From NCBI GenBank assembly GCA_040079935.1, contig JBEBJI010000027.1, positions 1-28,001 of the forward strand: DNA of 28,001 bases, read 5' to 3'. A model generated the notes under the pieces. That model was given only the letters and a program-made list of their open reading frames with translations. It was not told where the DNA came from and did not search any database. The DNA is from Methylotenera_A sp040079935 (GTDB taxonomy: Bacteria > Pseudomonadota > Gammaproteobacteria > Burkholderiales > Methylophilaceae). Every line of letters starts with the position of its first letter. The stretch's first letter is position 1. Positions 7,895 to 15,128 of this stretch are shown one piece after another. The position numbers and the translations under genes were made by a program.

Positions 7895-7924
7895 ATGACC
7901 TATCCTTTCAATTATTAAGGCTAC

Positions 7925-7955
7925 ACTTTAGACGTTACAACAGTAGTAAGGTCAA
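7925..7955 (-). promoter_or_regulatory. CueR-type promoter of copZ
   Basis: Reading the minus strand, TTGACC (7955-7950) is followed by exactly 19 bases and then TAAAGT (7930-7925). The long 19-bp spacer is the hallmark of MerR-family-activated promoters. The 3' half of the operator dyad (GTAACGT) is weaker than at copA. Confidence 0.72.
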
Positions 7956-7981
7956 GCAGTTCTTATTCGTTAAAATATCGC

Positions 7982-8012
7982 TTGACCTTCCAATGGTGGG
8001 AATCTTTATGAT
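7982..8012 (+). promoter_or_regulatory. CueR-type promoter and operator of copA
   Basis: TTGACC (7982-7987), a 19-bp spacer and TATGAT (8007-8012). The spacer holds an imperfect dyad, ACCTTCC-N7-GGAATCT, close to the ACCTTCC-N7-GGAAGGT operator of CueR. It lies about 30 bp before the copA start and overlaps none of the divergent copZ promoter. Confidence 0.87.
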
Positions 8013-8042
8013 GATTATTAGTCACTTAGTTAGGAGGTAATA

Positions 8043-10232
8043 ATGGAAGATTCTCATCACTCATTAGACATTGCTATCAGTGGTATGAGTTGCGCGTCCT
8101 GCGTTAATGCTGTGGAAAGTGCTTTACGCAAAATTCCTGAAGTTAAGTCAGCGAGTGTTAATCTAGCCACTGAAAAAGCCCATGTAGAGTTATTAGAGGG
8201 AGTGTCATTTCAAACGCAAGATATTATTAAGGCTGTTAATGCTGCTGGATACGGCGCAGAATTGCTAACTCAGAACCGCTCCCTAAGTCACCATGACGAC
8301 GAATCAGCTAATGACATCCGTATTGTACTGGCGATGTTATTAAGCACTCCACTCATCATTCCGATGCTGTTAAATCTGGCAGGTGGACATTGGAATCTAC
8401 CAGTGTGGGTTCAATGGCTACTGGCAACACCCGTACAGTTTTATCTAGGTGCAGTATTCTATACATCTGCCTGGAAGGCTATTAAGAACAGAACTGGCAA
8501 TATGGAGTTGTTAGTTGCAATCGGCACTTCAGCCGCTTATTTTCTATCGATATATATGATGTCACAAGATCATGAACATTTATATTTTGAGGCTTCAAGT
8601 GTTGTTATTACCCTTGTACTTTTAGGTAAATGGCTAGAGAAACGTGCAAAGAGACAAACTACAGAGGCCATACGTACTTTACAAGAATTAAGACCTGAGA
8701 CCGCTAGAGTCAAGCGCATGAGTGAAGAGGTAGACATACCACTTCAGCAGGTTATGATTGATGATATTGTGGTCATGCGACCAGGTGAGCGCATCCCTGT
8801 AGATGCAATAATTATTGAAGGGATAAGCCATGTTGACGAGTCGATGATGACTGGTGAAAGCGAACCAGTAAATAAAGTTGTTGGAAATAAAGTAATCGGC
8901 GGATCAGTTAACATTGATGGCATGCTGCTCGTTAGAACAGTGGCTATAGGCGCTGAAAGCACGTTGTCACGTATCATTCGATTAGTAGAGGACGCACAAA
9001 CTGCGAAACCTGAGATCCAGCGACTAGTTGATAAGGTTAGCGCTGTGTTTGTGCCAGTAGTTATCGTTATTGCCTTCATTACACTGCTGGCTTGGGGGCT
9101 ATATTCCGCCAACTGGGAACAAGCGATATTAAACGCTGTGGCTGTACTTGTCATTGCTTGCCCATGTGCGCTTGGTTTGGCAACACCAACGGCCATCATG
9201 GCAGGCACTGGTGTAGCTGCGCGTCACGGTATTTTAATTAAGGATGCGAAAGCGTTAGAGTTGGCTCATAGCATCACTCAGGTAGTGTTTGATAAAACTG
9301 GCACATTGACTGAAGGAAGGCCCGTGCTTTTGGCTTATAAAGCGATTAATGGCAAAGATGAATCATTGTTGGAACTGGCTGCAAGCATTGAGCAGAATAG
9401 TTTGCATCCGCTCGCTAAAGCAGTTGTGAATCAGATTCAATCATTGGGAAGGATACCAGCAATCGCCTCAAATGTGCGAGATGTGGCTGGCCGTGGTTTA
9501 CATGGAAATGTAAATAACACAGTTATTTATGTTGGTAACCAACGCTGGATGGATGAGCTGAACGTATCCACAGATATTCAAAAGGTAGAGGCGTTGGGAT
9601 TTAAAAATTCTGGTAAAACTGTCTCTTGGGTAGCACAAAGCGATGGTGATACTGAGCCTAAATTATTGGGTATGCTGGCTTTTGGAGACCAAATTAAAGA
9701 GAGTGCGAATAAAGCAATATCCGCTTTACATGATAAAGGCGTCAAAACGCTTTTATTAACTGGCGACAATAGTATAAGTGCGGCGCATGTTGCTGAAGTG
9801 ATTGGCATAGATAAAGTGCTGGCAGAGCAAACGCCTGAATCGAAGGCGACCAGTATTGCTGCATTGCGTCAGAAACACGCTGTGATTGCTATGGTAGGTG
9901 ATGGCATTAATGACGCTCCAGCATTAGCCGCTGCTGATGTAAGTTTTGCGATGTCTTCTGGGACAGATGTGGCAATGCACACTGCTGACATCACCTTGAT
10001 GCGATCTGACCCAAGCTTGGTGGCAGATACTATTGATATTTCACGTAGAACGTATAGCAAGATTAAGCAAAACCTGTTCTGGGCTTTTATATACAACTTA
10101 ATTGGAATTCCTCTGGCTGCTATGGGTTTACTCAGCCCAGTCATTGCCGGTGCAGCGATGGCGTTTAGCTCGGTAAGTGTCGTAATGAATGCCTTGATGT
10201 TGAGCAAATGGCGACCCTCAAGCAAAAGATAA
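8043..10232 (+). CDS. copA: Cu(I)-exporting P1B-type ATPase CopA
   Basis: This 729-aa inner-membrane pump uses ATP to move Cu(I) out of the cytoplasm. In order: one N-terminal HMA domain with GMSCASC (14-20); membrane segments from about 90; actuator motif TGES (270-273); membrane metal site CPC (373-375); phosphorylation site DKTGT (417-421); HP in the nucleotide domain (455-456); hinge GDGINDAP (619-626); then YN (684-685) and MAFSS (706-710) in the last two helices, the residues that mark Cu(I) selectivity. A strong AGGAGGT precedes the ATG. cueR follows after 9 bp, so they form an operon. One HMA domain instead of two is common in bacteria. All catalytic residues are present. Confidence 0.97.
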   Translation: MEDSHHSLDIAISGMSCASCVNAVESALRKIPEVKSASVNLATEKAHVELLEGVSFQTQDIIKAVNAAGYGAELLTQNRSLSHHDDESANDIRIVLAMLLSTPLIIPMLLNLAGGHWNLPVWVQWLLATPVQFYLGAVFYTSAWKAIKNRTGNMELLVAIGTSAAYFLSIYMMSQDHEHLYFEASSVVITLVLLGKWLEKRAKRQTTEAIRTLQELRPETARVKRMSEEVDIPLQQVMIDDIVVMRPGERIPVDAIIIEGISHVDESMMTGESEPVNKVVGNKVIGGSVNIDGMLLVRTVAIGAESTLSRIIRLVEDAQTAKPEIQRLVDKVSAVFVPVVIVIAFITLLAWGLYSANWEQAILNAVAVLVIACPCALGLATPTAIMAGTGVAARHGILIKDAKALELAHSITQVVFDKTGTLTEGRPVLLAYKAINGKDESLLELAASIEQNSLHPLAKAVVNQIQSLGRIPAIASNVRDVAGRGLHGNVNNTVIYVGNQRWMDELNVSTDIQKVEALGFKNSGKTVSWVAQSDGDTEPKLLGMLAFGDQIKESANKAISALHDKGVKTLLLTGDNSISAAHVAEVIGIDKVLAEQTPESKATSIAALRQKHAVIAMVGDGINDAPALAAADVSFAMSSGTDVAMHTADITLMRSDPSLVADTIDISRRTYSKIKQNLFWAFIYNLIGIPLAAMGLLSPVIAGAAMAFSSVSVVMNALMLSKWRPSSKR

Positions 10233-10241
10233 GGACGATTT

Positions 10242-10649
10242 ATGAATAGTGATTTATATAACATTGGGCAGGCAGCAAAAACTTCAGGAATCTCTGCGAA
10301 AATGATTCGCCATTATGAAGAGGTGGGACTTTTGCCAGTGGCATCAAGAACGTTTTCTGGTTACAGAACCTACAATCATCAAGATGTGCATATGTTGCGC
10401 TTTATCAGGCACTCACGAGATCTTGGTTTTTCAATCAAGCAAATCGCAGATTTGCTAAGCCTCTGGCGCGACATCAACCGTCCTAGCAGTAAAGTAAAAC
10501 AATTGGCAACGGAACATATCGAAATGCTCAATCAAAAGATACAAGAGTTGAACGCTATGAAGTCTGAGTTAACGCGATTAGTAAGTTGTTGCCATGGGGA
10601 CGAGCGTCCAGACTGTCCAATATTAGATGAGTTGGCTCAAGATAAGTAA
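10242..10649 (+). CDS. cueR: CueR-like MerR-family copper-responsive regulator
   Basis: This 135-aa dimeric regulator probably senses cytoplasmic Cu(I) and switches on promoters with 19-bp spacers. The N-terminal winged helix reads YNIGQAAKTSGISAKMIRHYEEVGLL, a long coiled-coil dimer helix follows, and the metal loop reads CCHGDERPDCPILDEL. Cys117 and Cys125 have the same 8-residue spacing as the two Cu ligands of E. coli CueR (Cys112 and Cys120). Ser82 or Ser83 matches the serine typical of monovalent-metal sensors. It sits in the copA operon, so it is probably autoregulated. The three promoters listed here are its likely targets. Confidence 0.93.
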   Translation: MNSDLYNIGQAAKTSGISAKMIRHYEEVGLLPVASRTFSGYRTYNHQDVHMLRFIRHSRDLGFSIKQIADLLSLWRDINRPSSKVKQLATEHIEMLNQKIQELNAMKSELTRLVSCCHGDERPDCPILDELAQDK

Positions 10650-10686
10650 CTTCTGTAGATTAAATTAAAATAATTGAATATAGCGC

Positions 10687-10717
10687 TTGACCTTACCAGT
10701 GTAGGAAGCTTTAGATT
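10687..10717 (+). promoter_or_regulatory. CueR-type promoter of the periplasmic copper gene cluster
   Basis: TTGACC (10687-10692), 19 bases, then TAGATT (10712-10717). The spacer contains ACCTTACC...GGAAGCT, again an imperfect CueR-like dyad. It lies after cueR and about 55 bp before the first small secreted gene. Confidence 0.78.
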
Positions 10718-10770
10718 ACAAGTAAGTACTGACAACTTAATTGGTAAATAACACGAGCTAGACAACACAA

Positions 10771-11157
10771 ATGAAATATTGGGTCAAATTTATAGTTTTT
10801 ATATCACTTGTCGTTAGCATCCCTCTTCAGGGAATTGCTGCTGCAACCATGCCCATATGTATTGACTCGCCCTTACCAACTAACAGCATCAAAGCAGTCC
10901 AACTAGCAAACGATGCTAAAGTCGAGATGTCCATTGATTGTCATTTAAAGACTAGTAACAATTGTATTGATGAAAACAGCAAAGACTGTTCGAATATGAA
11001 GTGTTCGTTTTGTCATGTAAGTTTATTTCAATTGCGCAATGCTAATAATATTGTCTTTATCGACAGCCACAGCACAGTTTATTCCGATTTAACCATACCG
11101 TTGTATCAACATTTTTCACCTCCTCTGTTGCATCCTCCAAAGCAACCACTCTCTTAA
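10771..11157 (+). CDS. Small secreted Cys-rich protein of the copper cluster, first paralogue
   Basis: This 128-aa protein begins with a signal peptide (MKYWVKFIVFISLVVSIPLQGIAA) and so is probably periplasmic. It has several cysteines, including CSNMKCSFCH, and a Pro-rich end, SPPLLHPPKQPLS. It shares its plan with the 140-aa protein at 11882-12304: an IPxQGxA signal end, a CxxC-type cluster in the middle and a PPK tail near the C-terminus. Both belong to a type of poorly described small protein seen in heavy-metal loci. It is the first gene after a CueR-type promoter. Metal binding is inferred from the cysteines; no activity is known. Confidence 0.72.
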   Translation: MKYWVKFIVFISLVVSIPLQGIAAATMPICIDSPLPTNSIKAVQLANDAKVEMSIDCHLKTSNNCIDENSKDCSNMKCSFCHVSLFQLRNANNIVFIDSHSTVYSDLTIPLYQHFSPPLLHPPKQPLS

Positions 11158-11237
11158 TGCTGGGTGGTCTAGGGTTCTGCAATTAAAACGGTTTTTATAG
11201 TCCAAAATTACGTTGCACTTGATCATCCCGCATGCAT

Positions 11238-11259
11238 GGTGGTTATAAAAACCACCTTT
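11238..11259 (+). terminator. Weak terminator-like hairpin
   Basis: GGTGGTT (11238-11244), a 5-base loop and AACCACC (11250-11256) are followed by only TTT. It lies between the first small secreted gene and the next gene, and may attenuate rather than stop transcription. Confidence 0.4.
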
Positions 11260-11379
11260 GCAACCAAGTTCTATAAAAAAACAATGGGTCGATCTAGAAA
11301 CATATAAGGTCACGCATTGGTTTAACGAGAGTAAAAATTTCTCACCGTTAAGGTGAAAACCAAAATTAGGAGAGTTACC

Positions 11380-11760
11380 ATGAGCAACAAAATGATGAAC
11401 AAAATTGTTACCACAGCATTAATTGCATGCCTAGGCTTTGCCTCAACGAGCGTATTGGCAGGTCGCGATGCATTTCAAGAAAAGTTAATTCAGAATGTGC
11501 AAGTTACCAAACAAAAACTTGAAGAAGCTAAGACCTCCAAGGGTGCAGAGCAGCAGAAACTACTTGCAGAACATACGCAAATGCTACACGACAACATGGC
11601 GGCTTGCCGTGAAATGAAACCGAAAGCAGGTATGACAGAGAAAGAGCGTGACGAGTGGTTTGCAGAGCATCAAAAAATTATGGATGCTTTGATGGGGCAG
11701 ATGATGGAAGAGCATAAAGTAAAATCATCATCCATGCCTTGCGACCATCATATGAAGTAA
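11380..11760 (+). CDS. Periplasmic helical Met-containing protein, unknown
   Basis: This 126-aa protein has a clear signal peptide ending ASTSVLAG and a mature part of charged helices (FQEKLIQNVQVTKQKLEEAK, then EKERDEWFAEHQKIMDALMGQMMEEHK) closing in MPCDHHMK. The methionines, the single Cys and the terminal His could bind copper. The helical, charged look recalls Spy/CpxP-like periplasmic proteins, but no LTxxQ motif is seen, so I do not assign that family. The ATG at 11380 follows AGGAG at a good distance; an upstream GTG at 11353 does not. Confidence 0.65.
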   Translation: MSNKMMNKIVTTALIACLGFASTSVLAGRDAFQEKLIQNVQVTKQKLEEAKTSKGAEQQKLLAEHTQMLHDNMAACREMKPKAGMTEKERDEWFAEHQKIMDALMGQMMEEHKVKSSSMPCDHHMK

Positions 11761-11788
11761 TGTATTTGTATTGATAAGCTATTGAAAG

Positions 11789-11817
11789 TGGGCGGCAAAG
11801 TAAAGCCGCCCATCTTT
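11789..11817 (+). terminator. GC-rich hairpin after the 126-aa gene
   Basis: TGGGCGGC (11789-11796) pairs perfectly with GCCGCCCA (11805-11812) around an 8-base loop, followed by TCTTT. It is a likely terminator with an imperfect T-tract, and would separate this gene from the next. Confidence 0.6.
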
Positions 11818-11881
11818 AGGCATTTATCCACTACACAATGTTTTTTAGATTTTATTAAATTAGTTATGTAATAATAAACAC

Positions 11882-12304
11882 GTGAGAAAGTTAATTAAAA
11901 TTTTTGCTGTTTGGCTCATTGCAGTTGCAATCCCTGTGCAAGGGTTTGCATCGGTTGCCATGATGAACTGTGAGCAATCACCGAATCATCATAGCAAATA
12001 TGTTGCGGCTGCTACTGGTCACAATCATGATCAGCACAGTGAACACGATATGTTTAACGAGCATTCTCATAAGGCAGCAGATGTCAGCAATCACACATCC
12101 CAGAACGCGGATCAAATTAAACACTCATGTGCTCACTGCGCTAAATGTACAAGCTGTTGCTCTGGATTTGCATTTCAAACTACTTCATCAAGTTTATTTC
12201 AGCAATTAAGTGCTGGCGAAGCTCGATTTAGTTACAACACATTTCTTTTCGCTGGCTTTATCGCCTCTGGTTTAGAACGCCCCCCCAAACCTACCCTTAT
12301 TTAA
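11882..12304 (+). CDS. Small secreted His/Cys-rich protein of the copper cluster, second paralogue
   Basis: This 140-aa protein has a signal peptide (IKIFAVWLIAVAIPVQGFAS), a histidine-rich stretch (NHHSKY, GHNHDQHSEHD, EHSHK), a Cys cluster (CAHCAKCTSCC) and a tail GLERPPKPTLI. The overall plan matches the protein at 10771-11157, so they are probably distant paralogues, but this one has many more metal ligands. Copper binding in the periplasm is inferred. The frame opens with GTG at 11882 and no clear ribosome-binding site, so the start is uncertain. Confidence 0.7.
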   Translation: MRKLIKIFAVWLIAVAIPVQGFASVAMMNCEQSPNHHSKYVAAATGHNHDQHSEHDMFNEHSHKAADVSNHTSQNADQIKHSCAHCAKCTSCCSGFAFQTTSSSLFQQLSAGEARFSYNTFLFAGFIASGLERPPKPTLI

Positions 12305-12360
12305 GTTGTTTTGTATAGTAGTGGCAGATTTGTATTTGCCTCTACACGCACATTAACAGG

Positions 12361-12394
12361 CATTCTCCAGCAGTAGTTTGCAGAGAATGATTTT
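12361..12394 (+). terminator. Hairpin after the second small secreted gene
   Basis: CATTCTC (12361-12367) and GAGAATG (12383-12389) form a stem with a 15-base loop, followed by ATTTT. A weak terminator is likely; it also lies 43 bp before the next gene. Confidence 0.4.
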
Positions 12395-12431
12395 CCGAAG
12401 TTGTTAATTTGGAAAAAAATGAGAGGTTTCT

Positions 12432-13757
12432 ATGAGATACATACTTCCCAAGCGGTCATTAGCCGCGATTTTTCGCCCACATATGATGTGGCTATTTACA
12501 GCGTTACTTTTTGGCACAACCACAGCCTCTGCACTCGAAGAGACTTCAAATACTACGGGTGGTGTTCCTTACCATTCAGCGTTCGAGGATTATCGGACTA
12601 TCAGCAAAGATACCTTAACTGATTGGAAGACAATTAACCAATCCTCAGAAGGTAGTGGACACTCTGGGCACCAAATGCAAGGCATGCAACATGACATGCC
12701 AACTGTTGAATCGAAAAGTGCTGAATCAGGCATGGATCACAGCAGTATGGGCCATGGCATGGGGACCCACAATGATGTAAAAATGGATAGCGCCGTAAAC
12801 AGAAAAATGGATCATGACATGACAAATATGAACCATCAGAACATGAGTCAAGATATGCCTGCTGAAAAGTCCTCAACCATTTCTATTTCCAATTCAAATG
12901 CAAATCCTGATATGTCCGCAATGGATCATTCGAAAATGACCCATATGCAACATCAGCATGGTGCAGATGATAGCTCAATGGCGAATATGGACTATAGCCA
13001 GATGGAAAGCATGCCTCAACCAAGCAACTCTGTTGAGTCAAGTGACACTGAAGTAGCTCCACATAAACACGCCTCAGACAGTCCGATGCAAGGCCATGAT
13101 ATGACGAAATCAATCCCAAGCACGGGGAAAATGTCGGGGCACTCAGCAACAGATACTCAAGCAACCAATACAAGCTTCAGCATTATCCCGAATCTGCATC
13201 CTGCCGTTGTGCACTTCCCTATTGCCTTAACACTAATCGCTTTATTGTTTAGCTTAGGTGCACACATGCTTCGTAAGCATAGTGTAGTTCCTTTAATGGC
13301 TGCTGCTGGGCACTTTACGTTATGGCTTGCGGCGTTGAGTGCTGTTGTTGCCGCCATATTAGGTTGGTTGGCATTTAACTCAGGCATGAACCACGACGAT
13401 GCTGGTCATGCCGCTATGCTATTACATCGAAAATGGGCCATTCCAACTGCTATAGGATTGGTAGCACTTGCAGGCTGGGATGCATGGAAAGCTCGCATAA
13501 ATCAAGTCATGTCTTTTCCAGCATTGACAGCTCTGATTGTATTGTCTGGTGCAATTGCAACTACCGCATGGCTAGGTGGGGAAATCGTATACCGTCACGG
13601 TATCGGCGTGTTATCACTTCCATCTACTAAAGTCGCTGGCCATAGCCATGAGCATAATGGTGCGAATGCAGCTGAACATTCTGATGGAACGGCAATGCCA
13701 AACGAGCATGCAGGACATCAGCATGACGCTACGCAAGGAGTGTCTCATGAACATTAA
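12432..13757 (+). CDS. His/Met-rich periplasmic protein fused to a DUF2231 membrane domain
   Basis: The 441-aa protein has four parts. A signal or anchor segment (about 15-35) ends in TASA. A short conserved-looking stretch follows (SAFEDYRTISKDTLTDWKTIN, 49-69, shown here without its last residue group). Residues about 75-240 are densely packed with Met and His (MDHSSMGHGM, MDHDM, HMQHQHG). DUF2231 (about 255-395) begins LHPAVVHFPIAL and has four hydrophobic segments. The tail (403-441) is again His-rich. Met/His clusters bind Cu(I) and Cu(II) in PcoA/CopB-type proteins, so this looks like a membrane-anchored copper sponge or handover protein. GAGAGG precedes the ATG. Its 3' end overlaps the next gene by 11 bp. 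Function is inferred. Confidence 0.78.
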   Translation: MRYILPKRSLAAIFRPHMMWLFTALLFGTTTASALEETSNTTGGVPYHSAFEDYRTISKDTLTDWKTINQSSEGSGHSGHQMQGMQHDMPTVESKSAESGMDHSSMGHGMGTHNDVKMDSAVNRKMDHDMTNMNHQNMSQDMPAEKSSTISISNSNANPDMSAMDHSKMTHMQHQHGADDSSMANMDYSQMESMPQPSNSVESSDTEVAPHKHASDSPMQGHDMTKSIPSTGKMSGHSATDTQATNTSFSIIPNLHPAVVHFPIALTLIALLFSLGAHMLRKHSVVPLMAAAGHFTLWLAALSAVVAAILGWLAFNSGMNHDDAGHAAMLLHRKWAIPTAIGLVALAGWDAWKARINQVMSFPALTALIVLSGAIATTAWLGGEIVYRHGIGVLSLPSTKVAGHSHEHNGANAAEHSDGTAMPNEHAGHQHDATQGVSHEH

Positions 13758-15126
13758 TCAATCCCCTGTGCAATATCGCACAATCGCTGCCTTGGTAAGT
13801 GCCAGTTTACTGTTGGGTGGATGCGCTACATTTTCTAAAGATGGTGGTTTTGGTAACGTGCAGCAAACTACGCAACAGCATATCAAACAGGAAATTGCTT
13901 GGCCCAAGACTAAAGATGAGCAAAGCAAAGTTAATGATCAAGTCAGCGCTTTGCTTGAACATAAGCTGGATGTTGAATCTGCCGTACAAATCGCTTTGCT
14001 CAATAATAAACGATTACAAGCTTCTTTCTATGAGCTAGGTATTTCGGAAGCTGACCTTGTGCAAGCGGGTCGCTTGCCAAACCCTCGATTCTCTATGTTG
14101 TACACCAAAAATAATGGCGACTATAAAATCGAGCAGATTTTTACTTTTAATATCTTTTCATTAATTACCATGCCCAGAGCGGTAGAAATCGAAAAGCGTC
14201 GTTTTGAACAGGTGCAAAAAGAAACTGCACTGGACGTACTGAAGCTTGCCAACCATACCCGTTTAGCTTACTTTGATGCGGTCGCTGCAACGGAGTTAGT
14301 CAGATACAGCGAACAAGTGAGAGAAAGCGCTGAGGCGAGTGCTGAGCTCGCTAGGCGCATGTATAAGGCAGGCAACTGGAACAAGTTAGAGCAAGCCAGA
14401 GAGCAAAGTTTTTATGCCGATGCAGCACTGGACTATGCGAATGCCAGAAACAAACAGGTAAAGGCATATGAAGCCCTCTCAAGATTGCTGAGTGTTTCAT
14501 CCGACCAAATCAGCTTAGTAGAACGACTACCCGATTTACCAAAATCAGTGGAAGACTTACAGCCGTTTGAGAAAGCCGCCTTTGTAAATCGTCTGGATTT
14601 GCAAGCAATGCGCTTGGAAATGGATGCACTGGCCAAGCAGCTTGGACTTACCAAAACCACGCGCTTTATCAATGTGCTTGAAATTGGTCCAGCACGCGTA
14701 CTTGAAGGCAGACGAGGTGACCCATATAAAAAAGGCTTGGAGATAGGCTTTGAGATTCCACTGTTTGACTGGGGTACGGCACGCGTAGCTAAGGCAGAAG
14801 CTATCTACATGCATGCAGTCAATGAAACTGCACAAGTGGCCATCAACGCGCAGTCTGAAATCCGAGAGGCATATAACACTTACCGTACCAACTACGATGT
14901 CACCAAACATTTGCGCGATGAAATTGTACCGATACGCAAGAGAGTCTTGAGTGAAAACCAGCTTCGCTACAACGGCATGCTCACCAGTCCATTTGAATTG
15001 TTTGGTGACGCGAGAGCGCAAGTTGCCAGTGTTAAAAACTACATTGAAGCATTACGTGAATTTTGGTTGGCCGACAGCACATTACAAATGACACTGATTG
15101 GTTCTAGCCCTATGGAAGGAAAATAA
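13747..15126 (+). CDS. TolC-family outer-membrane lipoprotein
   Basis: This 459-aa protein is an outer-membrane efflux-type channel. The lipobox LLLGGC puts the lipidated Cys at residue 26. Two outer-membrane-efflux repeats follow, with long helices such as VQIALLNNKRLQASFYELGISEADLVQAGRL and the second-half motif GLEIGFEIPLFDWGTARVAKAEA. The start at 13747 has AGGAG upstream and lies inside the end of the DUF2231 gene; the longer open frame from 13576 only overlaps that gene. No membrane-fusion protein or RND pump is encoded nearby, so it may pair with chromosomal partners or serve another role, as copper-locus TolC homologues next to multicopper oxidases do. Confidence 0.88.
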   Translation: MNINQSPVQYRTIAALVSASLLLGGCATFSKDGGFGNVQQTTQQHIKQEIAWPKTKDEQSKVNDQVSALLEHKLDVESAVQIALLNNKRLQASFYELGISEADLVQAGRLPNPRFSMLYTKNNGDYKIEQIFTFNIFSLITMPRAVEIEKRRFEQVQKETALDVLKLANHTRLAYFDAVAATELVRYSEQVRESAEASAELARRMYKAGNWNKLEQAREQSFYADAALDYANARNKQVKAYEALSRLLSVSSDQISLVERLPDLPKSVEDLQPFEKAAFVNRLDLQAMRLEMDALAKQLGLTKTTRFINVLEIGPARVLEGRRGDPYKKGLEIGFEIPLFDWGTARVAKAEAIYMHAVNETAQVAINAQSEIREAYNTYRTNYDVTKHLRDEIVPIRKRVLSENQLRYNGMLTSPFELFGDARAQVASVKNYIEALREFWLADSTLQMTLIGSSPMEGK

Positions 15127-15128
15127 AT

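Noticed and set aside
8744..9208. Minus-strand open frame of 154 aa inside copA
   Set aside because: It is a frame shadow of the conserved ATPase gene.
12401..12622. 73-aa plus-strand open frame
   Set aside because: It overlaps the start of the DUF2231 gene in another frame and has no recognisable features.
13576..15126. Longer start of the TolC-like gene at 13576
   Set aside because: The extra part lies inside the DUF2231 gene in another frame; the ATG at 13747 has a good ribosome-binding site and leads straight into a lipoprotein signal.
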